This document shows positions 15,065 through 21,969 of a stretch of 23,083 nucleotides of DNA, piece after piece. Within the stretch, counting starts at the first letter, position 1, and each line of letters begins with the position of its first letter. The notes under the pieces were generated by a model. It was given only the letters and a program-made list of their open reading frames with translations. It made no database searches and was not told the DNA's origin. Where the stretch lies: assembly GCA_963702765.1 (NCBI GenBank), contig CAVPEB010000050.1:1-23083 (forward strand), given 5' to 3'. Source of the DNA: DATMNR01 sp963702765. Its GTDB lineage: Bacteria; Chloroflexota; Ktedonobacteria; Ktedonobacterales; Ktedonobacteraceae. The position numbers were made by a program, and so were the translations under genes.

Positions 15065-15574
15065 TTGCGTTCGCGCGCAAAAGCGTTACATAATAGAGTG
15101 TCAATAAAAATAGAGTCTTTTGCGAGGGCGGTAGCCAGTGAAGCAAGAAGACGAGCGGAGATTGTTTTGACAGAAGTAAATGGGACAAAAGAACAGCCCT
15201 GGGTTCTAAAAACTCCACCGGGGACATCAGAATACACAATGTATAAGGATGAAACACACAATCCACCAGTTCTGGTATGCACTGTCGGGAAGACAGTCTT
15301 GTACTATGATCTTCGGTGCATCAATGACTTGCATGAAATGCTCAAAAAGCATGGTGATTGGATGGAACTTGGCAGTGCAGATGAACAGAAGCCAGCAAAG
15401 GAAGGAACTATTGAAGCATGGGGACGCTCACTCGATAATCCCATCGGTGGATGGTATGGTTTAAAGAAAGGGCTGAGAGGACGTTTTGGAATGTATATTC
15501 CTCCTCTTATGGAAGAATTAGGGCTTGCAGACCTGGAACATAACCCAAAAAACAACAGGATGCGTGCTAAGTAA
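15065..15574 (+). CDS. Conserved hypothetical protein
   Basis: Up to 169 residues. The first ~38 are basic and helical. The conserved-looking part begins near NGTKEQPWVLKTPPGTSEY and runs through VCTVGKTVLYYDLRCINDLH, then GDWMELGSADEQKPAKEGT, AWGRSLDNPIGGWYGLKKG and LRGRFGMYIPPLMEELGL. This is a soluble alpha/beta protein with no signal peptide or membrane segment. I recall similar stand-alone bacterial proteins of unknown function but cannot name the family with certainty. The start is unsure: an in-frame stop at 15044-15046 leaves only TTG 15065 or GTG 15098, and neither has a good ribosome site. It follows the GMC gene by 82 nt and is followed by the MITE-like element. Confidence 0.7.
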   Translation: MRSRAKALHNRVSIKIESFARAVASEARRRAEIVLTEVNGTKEQPWVLKTPPGTSEYTMYKDETHNPPVLVCTVGKTVLYYDLRCINDLHEMLKKHGDWMELGSADEQKPAKEGTIEAWGRSLDNPIGGWYGLKKGLRGRFGMYIPPLMEELGLADLEHNPKNNRMRAK

Positions 15575-15607
15575 CCCACCGTTTGTGAAGCTCAATAGCT
15601 CACAATT

Positions 15608-15740
15608 GATATCCACTCATATATCAAAAAGAAGCGGGATTGTGAAGGGCAGCAGCCCTTCACCTGGGGTTTGGGGCTGTGCCCCAACTTCCTCCTCAAA
15701 GCAGGCCGTAGGCCTGCAAGAAAAAGTATGAGTGGATGTC
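15608..15740. mobile_element. MITE/REP-like non-coding element with 9-bp flanking duplication
   Basis: The ends, 15608-15621 and 15727-15740, are 14-bp terminal inverted repeats with one mismatch (GATATCCACTCATA against GACATCCACTCATA). Between them are three perfect hairpins: 15642-15650/15655-15663 (GTGAAGGGC, AGCA loop), 15671-15677/15681-15687 (TTGGGGC, TGT loop), and 15701-15707/15711-15717 (GCAGGCC, GTA loop). AGCTCACAA occurs directly repeated on both sides (15597-15605 and 15741-15749), like a target-site duplication; the left copy is 2 nt from the inverted repeat. At 133 bp with no ORF, it would be non-autonomous, moved by a transposase elsewhere. A whole-element transcript would fold as a closed four-arm structure. 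Confidence 0.7.
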
Positions 15741-15844
15741 AGCTCACAACAGCAATTTCGCTCTTATCGAACAGAAGGTATTTGAAATGTGCTCTACTCT
15801 CTTACATTGAGTGGTAGAATCCATAGCAGAATGCGAGGGATAGC

Positions 15845-16213
15845 ATGAAAAAATTTGAAGATCAAATCAATGCTGGAATAAGTATTACCGACAACGAGGT
15901 ACAGATACACCTGAACTCCCATGAAGCTTATGCATTATGGCAATGGCTGTCAGCTCGTAAAGACGCCTTTCAGACACATGCTAATGAAAATCAGATAGAG
16001 CTAAAAATTCATCTTTACCAGCAAGATCTGAGCCATTTAGATGAATTGAAAGCCGTTATTCCTGACCTGCACGAAATAGGGCCTGCAGCCAAAATACTTG
16101 ACGCACGACTAGAGACAGTTTCTGAGCAAGCATTGCAACTGCTCAATGAATACCAGATTGAATATCACATTCATCCTTTGCTCGAAGATGACGATGTGTA
16201 TGCTCAGGGGTAG
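15845..16213 (+). CDS. Small hypothetical protein
   Basis: A 122-residue acidic, soluble protein that I do not recognise. Predicted pattern: beta-type EVQIHLNSHEAYALWQWLSARKD, a helix, then repeated short hydrophobic/charged segments ending QLLNEYQIEYHIHPLLEDDD. No Cys, no signal peptide, no membrane segment. A good ribosome site (GAGGGA, 15835-15840) precedes ATG 15845, and codon use is like the neighbours, so it is probably expressed. It lies between the MITE-like element and a long hairpin that begins 2 nt after its stop, forming its own transcription unit. Function unknown. Confidence 0.7.
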   Translation: MKKFEDQINAGISITDNEVQIHLNSHEAYALWQWLSARKDAFQTHANENQIELKIHLYQQDLSHLDELKAVIPDLHEIGPAAKILDARLETVSEQALQLLNEYQIEYHIHPLLEDDDVYAQG

Positions 16214-16214
16214 A

Positions 16215-16285
16215 AAAATGTACGAATGAAATACAAGGAGCGAGGACATCTTGTCCCCGCTCCTTGTATTTCATTCGTACATTTT
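16215..16285. repeat. 71-nt near-perfect hairpin, possible bidirectional terminator or REP-like repeat
   Basis: Arms of 28 bp (16215-16242 and 16258-16285) pair perfectly. One A/C mismatch follows (16243/16257), then five more pairs (16244-16248/16252-16256) and a 3-nt loop, in all 33 of 34 pairs. It starts with AAAA and ends with TTTT, so it can terminate transcription from both the rightward gene ending at 16213 and the leftward gene ending at 16327. The stem is about three times longer than a usual terminator, which suggests a mobile palindromic repeat used as one. Confidence 0.8.
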
Positions 16286-16326
16286 AGGTTTGCCCCAACT
16301 CATACCATAATCAGGGCAGATTATCG

Positions 16327-16776
16327 CTAGCGGCGGCGCTGACGGCGTCGAACACCAGCAACCGACATGGGAGACAAAGGCCTGCCAATTGGGTCGATGA
16401 ACAATGAGCATGGTCCCGCCTTAGCAGGTAGTGTTCCGTCAAGAACATTGACCTTATAGGTGAGAGTATCTCCGTTGAGCTGTGGATCACTGATGGTCAT
16501 CGTCACCTCTTCGGGTACTTCATCGCCATTCTCAAGGAAAGAAACAACCGCGTTCGGCGGATCCTGCTCAAAGCTGTCTTCGCCATCACCCCACTCGTCG
16601 ACAAATTTTCTTGAAGTCAGGTGTCCTACTACCCGTTGTGGTCGATCAGCAAAAAACAGGGTCTGGTGCGCCAGTCCATGTAATGTCACGGAGCCATTAC
16701 TGGTCGTTAGCCCGTGGGCACTCTGAACAAACAGGGCTTCGATACTATCGAGATCCTGTTTCGTATTTTCGCTCAT
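16327..16776 (-). CDS. Conserved hypothetical protein with basic C-terminal tail
   Basis: A 149-residue protein. The central part reads SVTLHGLAHQTLFFADRPQ, then VVGHLTSRKFVDEWGDGEDSF and QDPPNAVVSFLENG. It has the look of a conserved domain (Asp-Arg-Pro, W-G-x-G-x-D-S-F, D-P-P-N-A) that I have seen in unnamed bacterial proteins; I cannot give it a name. It continues with beta-type strands and ends GVRRRQRRR, a strongly basic tail that could bind nucleic acid or anionic lipid. No convincing signal peptide. ATG 16776 has AAAGGA about 8 nt upstream and is preferred to the in-frame start at 16812. It is isolated between the long hairpin and a gene-free stretch. Confidence 0.7.
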   Translation of the reverse strand: MSENTKQDLDSIEALFVQSAHGLTTSNGSVTLHGLAHQTLFFADRPQRVVGHLTSRKFVDEWGDGEDSFEQDPPNAVVSFLENGDEVPEEVTMTISDPQLNGDTLTYKVNVLDGTLPAKAGPCSLFIDPIGRPLSPMSVAGVRRRQRRR

Positions 16777-17096
16777 GGATTCGTTCCTTTCGCATAAACA
16801 TTCGTTAGACATACTTCAATAAAGTAAAGTTCATTGTCCTTGCCTATGAGTTTGTTTTGTTCGCGATATATGTATCCAGCAAAATGCAAATGACACTAGC
16901 TCACAAATACGATGCAGATTCCATTCCATCGCCTCATCTTCAAAAAACAGAACAACACGCGTATTGTATGCCCATCTGAAAGAATATACAACACTCAAAT
17001 ATACTGTTTTGTAATCTTTTTTCACTTTGTGGACAGTAAATTGGAAGGGGTTGACTAGTATATTTGCACTGGTCTGGCGGCTGAAAACCAGGGGAA
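16777..17096. other. Gene-free AT-rich stretch
   Basis: About 320 nt between the small unknown gene and the TMEM175-family gene, both leftward. The only sizeable frame (89 codons, leftward, 16831-17100) has no ribosome site or recognisable protein, so I do not call it. The stretch should hold the end of the channel transcript and the promoter of the small gene. I find no clear terminator and no strong -35/-10 pair. A weak CTGGT/ACCAG hairpin lies about 17070-17090. Confidence 0.5.
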
Positions 17097-18533
17097 TCAC
17101 ACATCAGCCTCAACCTGAACTTCCTTGTGTAATCTGCGCTGGACGCCTCTGTAAACGAGGTCGGCTACTTCAAGGATAATTATCAGCATCCAGAAATAGA
17201 AGGCAAGATCGTTACGAAATAAAATGATCGCAATAGAGAGGATAAAGATCATTGGAACCAGGAGTGCGCGCAGTGCAAATAAAATGATTTCAAATCTCGC
17301 CATCGACTTGTCAATGAGCCGATGTCCTTTTGCTGCATACCACCAGATCACGAGTAACATCAGGCCTGTTGCAGTCTGCTCTAAAACATAGAGTATCGAC
17401 GTAAGTTGTGATGTCGGATAGGTCGCACGTAGAGCGTTGAAAATAGGTTGCAGTTCGATACACACTAAGAAGACAAAGTTCAACCAGATTAAAGGCATAT
17501 TATGGCATCTGATGAGCATGAAGATACGATGGTGGGACAGCCAGTAAAAACCCACAATTAAAAAGGAAAAGCTGTACACAGGCAATTGCTGCAATACTGC
17601 GTCCAGTGACGTCGAAAAGGGCTGCTGACTGTTGGAAAGGACAGTACTCGTTATTGTTGCAATCAAGAAGGTAATTGCCACCGCAGTCATATTGTCTGAA
17701 ATCGAGCACATGCGGATGGTACCCTCCAGGTAGATCGCTCTGCGATTTGTGTGATAATAGCGGTTGTGCAAGAACCAGCCCAGTACGTAAAAGGCGAGAA
17801 AGATACCCTCAGCAATCCAGACGTTGTAAAACGCGACGCCAATTGAGAGAAGGGTACCGATTGGTATGACTAATAGTCGAGCCGTGGTGTATCTGAGATA
17901 TTCAGAAGGTATTTCTGGATCCAGCAGGTGGTCTACTCTCGCTACAATCCACATGCAGAGAAGTGTGGTACTGGTGACCATTTGTGTTATCGCGAATAGT
18001 TTCCAGACCCCTGGCTGGTTGCCATATTGGTAGAAGAATAAGACAGGGACGGGAAGAAAGACAATCGATGCCAGGAACAAGACATTCAATATGATGAAGA
18101 GGCTACTGGATCGTTTGAGGTACGTGAGGATGCGATAGTGTGAGACCCAGGAACTGGCGACCACAATATAGGCGGGGAGAAAATAGAGTATTTTCAAGAG
18201 CAAATTGTGAAAGATGAAGTTTTGTAGCTGAGATGGGCTTAAGCCTTCAGGCGGAAGAGCAATGTCGACGACAAAAAGCGTGAATGCAACTGCTATGACA
18301 CAATCGCTGATACCATAGATGCGTACTACATTCGACCCTGGTGTTGGTCGAATATCACCAATAAATCGTGTTATCCTTTGTGTTTGTAGTGTGTTAGGTG
18401 CAGGAGTAGGGGTGTCAGGATTGATTACTGGTGCTATTTTATTGACATGTTGTAGTACAGGAACTGTTGCATCGGTATTTTGAAGTTCTGAGTCTGGCTC
18501 ACCGGTAGGTAGCGATTCGTCTCTTGTTTCCAT
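17097..18533 (-). CDS. TMEM175-family (DUF1211) cation channel with two repeats
   Basis: A 478-residue membrane protein. After a hydrophilic ~65-residue N-terminus, two six-helix repeats follow. Each starts with the TMEM175 helix-1 motif: VVRIYGISDCVIAVAFTLF (Arg71-Asp77) and TIRMCSISDNMTAVAITFL (Arg274-Asp280). Each repeat then has an equivalent SHYR (131-134) or SHHR (333-336). The canonical motif is R-x3-FSDGVFAIA; here the Phe is Ile and the Gly is Cys or Asn. The family forms potassium or proton channels; bacterial members are usually single repeats that form tetramers, whereas animal TMEM175 has two repeats. ATG 18533 is preferred to GTG 18539, with AGG 5 nt upstream. A perfect TATAAT (18576-18581) lies upstream but with a poor -35. 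Confidence 0.82.
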   Translation of the reverse strand: METRDESLPTGEPDSELQNTDATVPVLQHVNKIAPVINPDTPTPAPNTLQTQRITRFIGDIRPTPGSNVVRIYGISDCVIAVAFTLFVVDIALPPEGLSPSQLQNFIFHNLLLKILYFLPAYIVVASSWVSHYRILTYLKRSSSLFIILNVLFLASIVFLPVPVLFFYQYGNQPGVWKLFAITQMVTSTTLLCMWIVARVDHLLDPEIPSEYLRYTTARLLVIPIGTLLSIGVAFYNVWIAEGIFLAFYVLGWFLHNRYYHTNRRAIYLEGTIRMCSISDNMTAVAITFLIATITSTVLSNSQQPFSTSLDAVLQQLPVYSFSFLIVGFYWLSHHRIFMLIRCHNMPLIWLNFVFLVCIELQPIFNALRATYPTSQLTSILYVLEQTATGLMLLVIWWYAAKGHRLIDKSMARFEIILFALRALLVPMIFILSIAIILFRNDLAFYFWMLIIILEVADLVYRGVQRRLHKEVQVEADV

Positions 18534-18681
18534 TGTCACCTACTTCGCTTTCAGGCATTAACTTTGACTCTTACCATTATACTTCTTTTGTATTGAAAAC
18601 TGATCATTAAAATATACTATTTTGGCCAGCTACGATAACCAATACAGGGCATCTTCCCCAAAAGATCGATTCAAACTAAAA

Positions 18682-18720
18682 GCGGGGTTCCAAGAGCGAC
18701 TCAAGCTGTTGGAACCCCGC
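18682..18720 (-). terminator. Terminator of the doxX gene
   Basis: Arms 18682-18693 and 18709-18720 (GCGGGGTTCCAA / TTGGAACCCCGC) pair perfectly over 12 bp; an inner AGC/GCT extends the stem. On the minus strand it is followed by TTTTAGTTT. It begins 21 nt after the doxX stop, making it an intrinsic leftward terminator and insulating the channel gene further on. Confidence 0.85.
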
Positions 18721-18741
18721 TATGGAAGTAAAAAACAACCC

Positions 18742-19116
18742 TCAGCTAACGGGAATGATAACAAAACGTCCATATGCCACGAACAATGTTAATAGCAGTA
18801 GTATCACGTTGATCCCGATCTGGGAATATTCACCACGTCGTCCATGGACAATCATAGCGCCTATCATTGTCAATGCTAAACAAGATGCTGCAACTGGCGT
18901 AAGCCACGGTAAGATACCCGTTACAGCCGGGAGAATTAGCCCAATGGCTCCCAGTATTTCTAAAGTGCCTATCAAACGTACTCCTCGGGGTCCGACACTC
19001 TTTACCCATCCCATTCTTGTTTCCAGTTTGTCGATCGGCTGTGAGACCTTCATGATGCCAGCCATCCCAAACGCGAGAGCCAATAAAATTTGTAGAATCC
19101 AAAGTGCAATGTTCAT
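18742..19116 (-). CDS. DoxX family membrane protein
   Basis: A 124-residue protein with four hydrophobic helices and the DoxX family opening MNIALWILQILLALAFGMAG followed by KVSQP. A GTLEILGAIGLILP second-helix motif comes near residue 50. DoxX-family members are small inner-membrane proteins, some linked to quinone/thiol redox or to protection from oxidative stress; the specific role is unknown. AAAGGAGA precedes the ATG with good spacing. It is a single-gene unit, with a near-consensus promoter (19248-19276) and a terminator (18682-18720). It diverges from an hxlR-type regulator, a frequent pairing that suggests HxlR controls it. Confidence 0.88.
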   Translation of the reverse strand: MNIALWILQILLALAFGMAGIMKVSQPIDKLETRMGWVKSVGPRGVRLIGTLEILGAIGLILPAVTGILPWLTPVAASCLALTMIGAMIVHGRRGEYSQIGINVILLLLTLFVAYGRFVIIPVS

Positions 19117-19237
19117 CGTTGATTTCTCCTTTGTTATTTACGAGCAAACTGTCTCGACATGAATGCTTATAAGAAATAGAGTTTAGAATGCTAAGTACAT
19201 AGAGCTTTGCTCTTTCCCTATGCTCCATTAGTAACTT

Positions 19238-19264
19238 TATGGAAGTAAGTATATATATGGAAGT
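19238..19264. promoter_or_regulatory. Direct repeats around the doxX -10 (candidate HxlR sites)
   Basis: TATGGAAGT occurs at 19238-19246 and 19256-19264, 18 bp apart, about two turns of DNA, so on one face. The doxX -10 (19248-19253) lies between them. The first copy is also half of ACTT-TATGG-AAGT, and the second leads into GGAA-G-TTCC (19259-19267), a short palindrome inside the promoter spacer. HxlR proteins bind as dimers, so these are natural candidate sites. Binding is inferred. Confidence 0.45.
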
Positions 19265-19276
19265 TCCTTTTGTCAA
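19248..19276 (-). promoter_or_regulatory. Sigma-70-type promoter of doxX
   Basis: On the minus strand TTGACA (19271-19276) and TATACT (19248-19253) are 17 bp apart, the same hexamers and spacing as the toxin-antitoxin promoter. The expected leader is about 125 nt before the doxX ATG at 19116. Such a strong core promoter suggests that a repressor sets expression. Confidence 0.78.
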
Positions 19277-19298
19277 GGATGTAATTATAGGAGAAAAT

Positions 19299-19319
19299 AT
19301 GGTATACTATGCGTTATGA
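19299..19319 (+). CDS. Possible six-codon leader ORF overlapping hxlR
   Basis: ATG 19299 has AGGAG at 19289-19293 with 5-nt spacing and encodes MVYYAL. Its TGA (19317-19319) overlaps the hxlR ATG (19316-19318) as ATGA, the classic coupling arrangement. The hxlR ATG itself has no ribosome site at normal distance. This may be a coupled leader. However, TATACT at 19303-19308 may instead be the hxlR promoter, in which case this ORF would not be transcribed. Confidence 0.35.
   Translation: MVYYAL
19300..19308 (+). promoter_or_regulatory. Extended -10 element just before hxlR
   Basis: TGGTATACT is an extended -10 (TG-N-TATACT) ending only 7 nt before the hxlR ATG at 19316. Transcription from it would begin at about the ATG itself, giving a leaderless mRNA. 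There is no good -35 at the right distance. It competes with the leader-ORF explanation. Confidence 0.45.
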
Positions 19320-19711
19320 AGACATCCAGCCATGCGCAAACAGCCGAAAAGCTAGAGATCTGTGGCACTCATCCGATTGGTCGCGCTATTCGCCTGCTTG
19401 GTGATATGTGGACCCTTATGATCGTATATACGCTCTTAAGTGGACCCAAACGCTTCGGTGAATTGCTGGATACCATGGGAAACGTCAGCCCCAAAACGTT
19501 GTCCCAACGGCTCAAAATGCTTGAAGAGATCGGTTTTGTGGATCGCATTGCTTTTGCGGAAATTCCACCTCGTGTCGAATACAACCTGACCGAGAAGGGG
19601 CTGGCTCTGGTTGATGTTATAAAAGCCATCGATCAATTTGCCATGCAGTATCTTACTGATAACGATCAGACTTCATCCTCTTCTTCATCTACGCCTCAAG
19701 CCTGCGAGTAA
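19316..19711 (+). CDS. HxlR family transcriptional regulator
   Basis: A 131-residue winged helix-turn-helix regulator. Signature: ICGTHPIGRAIRLLGDMWTLMI at 15-36 (conserved Cys16 and the GxMWT core), GPKRFGELLDTMGNVSPKTLSQRLKMLEE as the recognition region, then EIPPRVEYNLTEKG as the wing. In some family members (HypR, QorR type) the N-terminal Cys senses oxidants or electrophiles. It ends in a serine-rich tail with a second Cys (130). It is transcribed away from doxX and probably controls doxX and itself. Initiation is unusual: the ATG has no normal ribosome site, and either leaderless translation or coupling to the six-codon ORF at 19299-19319 must serve. Confidence 0.9.
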   Translation: MKTSSHAQTAEKLEICGTHPIGRAIRLLGDMWTLMIVYTLLSGPKRFGELLDTMGNVSPKTLSQRLKMLEEIGFVDRIAFAEIPPRVEYNLTEKGLALVDVIKAIDQFAMQYLTDNDQTSSSSSSTPQACE

Positions 19712-19911
19712 ACTACGTGCGCGAGCAGTATAAAATGGGGCCTAAGCTCTTCACCTGTAGAAATTAGCAGTATCTACCTGATGCTTCATCTAACCTAAAA
19801 ACTGGCGAAAGAGACAATGTATAGCCTGCCTTTCTCGAGTACACTGTAAGCAGTATCCTCATGATTTTTTCAATGCTGTGGGAATAGTGAAGTGGAGTAG
19901 CAAACAAGCGT

Positions 19912-21786
19912 ATGAATCAACGAGCAAATTTCCTGCGAGGGTCAGGACAACGAACAGAAGAGAAGTTTAGCATTAGGAAAGTTCCGGGAGCATTTGCAAG
20001 CCTGCCACGTGTGTTGCGCCTGGTGTGGTCGACCAGCGCACCGCTGACACTATTTTTAGGTCTCTTGAATCTCGCGCAAGGCTTCATTCCCGCCCTCAGC
20101 GTTTCAATAACTGCCTTTCTGATTGACAGCGTAATAAGAGCGATTCAAATACACAGTACATCACCTATCTGGTTGCCAATAGGTCTGCAACTTGCAATAG
20201 CTCTTCTTTCGAGCCTGCTGAGTAACTTGAGCAATATTGTGCAACAACTCCTGCAGGAACAGGTATCGAACCGCGTGCAGTTGGAAATTCTGAAAAAAGC
20301 GAATACGCTAGACCTGGCATTTTTTGAGAATCCCGAATTTTATGATAAGATGCGCCAGGCCGCGAACCAGTCCACCTATCAACCTGTTTCAATGATCTCT
20401 CAAACCTTCGGGCTTGGCCAGACTATCGTAACACTCGTCTCGTTGATTTTCCTCCTGGTACACCTGGCATGGTGGCTTGCAATTGTGGCTCTCATCGTCC
20501 CAATTCCCGCCTTCTTCTCAAGTACACGCTATGGTTGGAGAGGGTATCAGCTTATGCGTCGTCAATCGCCTGAGCGTCGCTTGATGGCGTACTTCGTGAC
20601 GTTAATGACAACCGACACGTACAACAAAGAAGTGAAGCTCTTCAACCTGGGTGACTATTTCATCGGCAAATTTTGGGATCTTGCAACCAGTTTATATAAA
20701 CAGGACAAGAAACTGCTCTTGCGCCGTTACAATATTAACTTTCTCTGGAATGGACTCACTGTTATAGCAAATACTGCAATTTACCTCTATGTCGCTCTGC
20801 AAGCTGTAGCTGGACGCATTACTTTGGGAGGTCTGACGTTGTATACACAGACAGCGGTGCAGGTAGGGCAGAACTTCCAGAGCTTGTTAAACGGTATCTC
20901 CAATACGTACGAGAATACCTTATATGTGAATACGCTGTTCGATTTCCTTGAATATCAGCCCCAAATTGTTTCTCCTCCAAAACCGCAACCGATAGAACTC
21001 CCCAGGAACGTGGATGGACTTGATATCGAGTTCCGCGATGTCAGTTTCACGTACCCTGGAAAGGATCCTGAGACACACGCTGCCTTGAAACATGCCAGTT
21101 TTACGATCCACGCAGGCGAGGCAATTGCCCTTGTTGGACGCAATGGCGCAGGTAAGACGACGCTGGTCAAGTTGCTTACACGACTCTACGATCCGGATGA
21201 AGGTGAGATCTTCATCGGTGGCCGCAATATCAAAGAGTATGATTTGAAGGATCTTCGCGAACAGGTAGGAGTCATCTTCCAGGATTACGTGAATTACTAT
21301 ATGACTGCGCAGGAGAATATTGGGGTAGGGCGAGTAGAGCAAATTGAGCAAAGAGATTTGGTAATGAGTGCTGCAAGCAAAAGCGGAGCCAGTGCTGTGA
21401 TTGAGAAACTTCCCAATGGGTACGATACTATGCTTGGGCGCTGGTTTAAAGATCTTAAAGATAGCACTCAACTGAGTGGTGGCGAGTGGCAGAAGATCGC
21501 GCTGGCAAGAGCTTTCATGCGTGATGCCCGTATTCTCGTGCTGGACGAGCCGACCAGCGCCCTCGATGCTCAGGCCGAATACGAAGTATTCACGAAGTTC
21601 CGCGAGCTAACCAGAGGGAAAACCGCCGTTTTCATCAGCCACCGCTTCAGCACTGTGCGCCTGGCGGATCGCATTTTCGTGATCGAGAACGGCAACATTA
21701 TTGAGAGCGGTTCTCACGAAGAGCTGATCGCGTTAGATGGTCGCTACGCTCAGTTGTTCAATTTACAGGCAGAGGCGTATCGCTGA
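19912..21786 (+). CDS. ABC exporter, fused membrane and ATP-binding domains
   Basis: A 624-residue half-transporter that works as a dimer. Residues about 40-340 form the exporter membrane domain with about six helices. The nucleotide-binding domain has Walker A GRNGAGKTT (409-417), Q-loop Gln457, signature LSGGE (521-525), Walker B ILVLDE (541-546) and H-loop His577. All catalytic residues are intact. Substrate is not evident; multidrug, lipid or peptide export are all possible. The frame starts at ATG 19912; the nearest GGAG (19894-19897) is 14 nt away, rather far, so initiation may be weak. No partner half-transporter is adjacent. The 200-nt gap before it has no clear terminator or promoter, and the gap after it (183 nt) has only a CTTCTGCAGAAG palindrome (21834-21845). 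Confidence 0.93.
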   Translation: MNQRANFLRGSGQRTEEKFSIRKVPGAFASLPRVLRLVWSTSAPLTLFLGLLNLAQGFIPALSVSITAFLIDSVIRAIQIHSTSPIWLPIGLQLAIALLSSLLSNLSNIVQQLLQEQVSNRVQLEILKKANTLDLAFFENPEFYDKMRQAANQSTYQPVSMISQTFGLGQTIVTLVSLIFLLVHLAWWLAIVALIVPIPAFFSSTRYGWRGYQLMRRQSPERRLMAYFVTLMTTDTYNKEVKLFNLGDYFIGKFWDLATSLYKQDKKLLLRRYNINFLWNGLTVIANTAIYLYVALQAVAGRITLGGLTLYTQTAVQVGQNFQSLLNGISNTYENTLYVNTLFDFLEYQPQIVSPPKPQPIELPRNVDGLDIEFRDVSFTYPGKDPETHAALKHASFTIHAGEAIALVGRNGAGKTTLVKLLTRLYDPDEGEIFIGGRNIKEYDLKDLREQVGVIFQDYVNYYMTAQENIGVGRVEQIEQRDLVMSAASKSGASAVIEKLPNGYDTMLGRWFKDLKDSTQLSGGEWQKIALARAFMRDARILVLDEPTSALDAQAEYEVFTKFRELTRGKTAVFISHRFSTVRLADRIFVIENGNIIESGSHEELIALDGRYAQLFNLQAEAYR

Positions 21787-21969
21787 TCTCTTTGAAACTG
21801 TAACCTCCTACGTATATCCCTAAAGAGGGGTTTCTTCTGCAGAAGGTCGGGGGACCATCTGTCTATATGGTTCATATCTAAATTATTAGCCATTATGGTA
21901 ATCTGTGTCCTTCTCATGCCCCTATCTCATTTTTTATTTTTAACTTTACTACTTTCTAGGAGGAACAAA

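Noticed and set aside
15606..15741. Cloverleaf-like fold resembling a tRNA
   Set aside because: The arm lengths, lack of T-loop and anticodon-loop consensus, and flanking direct repeats fit a transposed palindromic element, not a tRNA.
16831..17100. 89-codon leftward ORF in the gene-free stretch
   Set aside because: No ribosome site, no recognisable protein pattern, and it lies in AT-rich sequence expected to hold transcript ends and a promoter.
21787..21969. Possible riboswitch before the secreted propeller gene
   Set aside because: The leader has short palindromes (CTTCTGCAGAAG) but no match I can recognise to a known riboswitch class.
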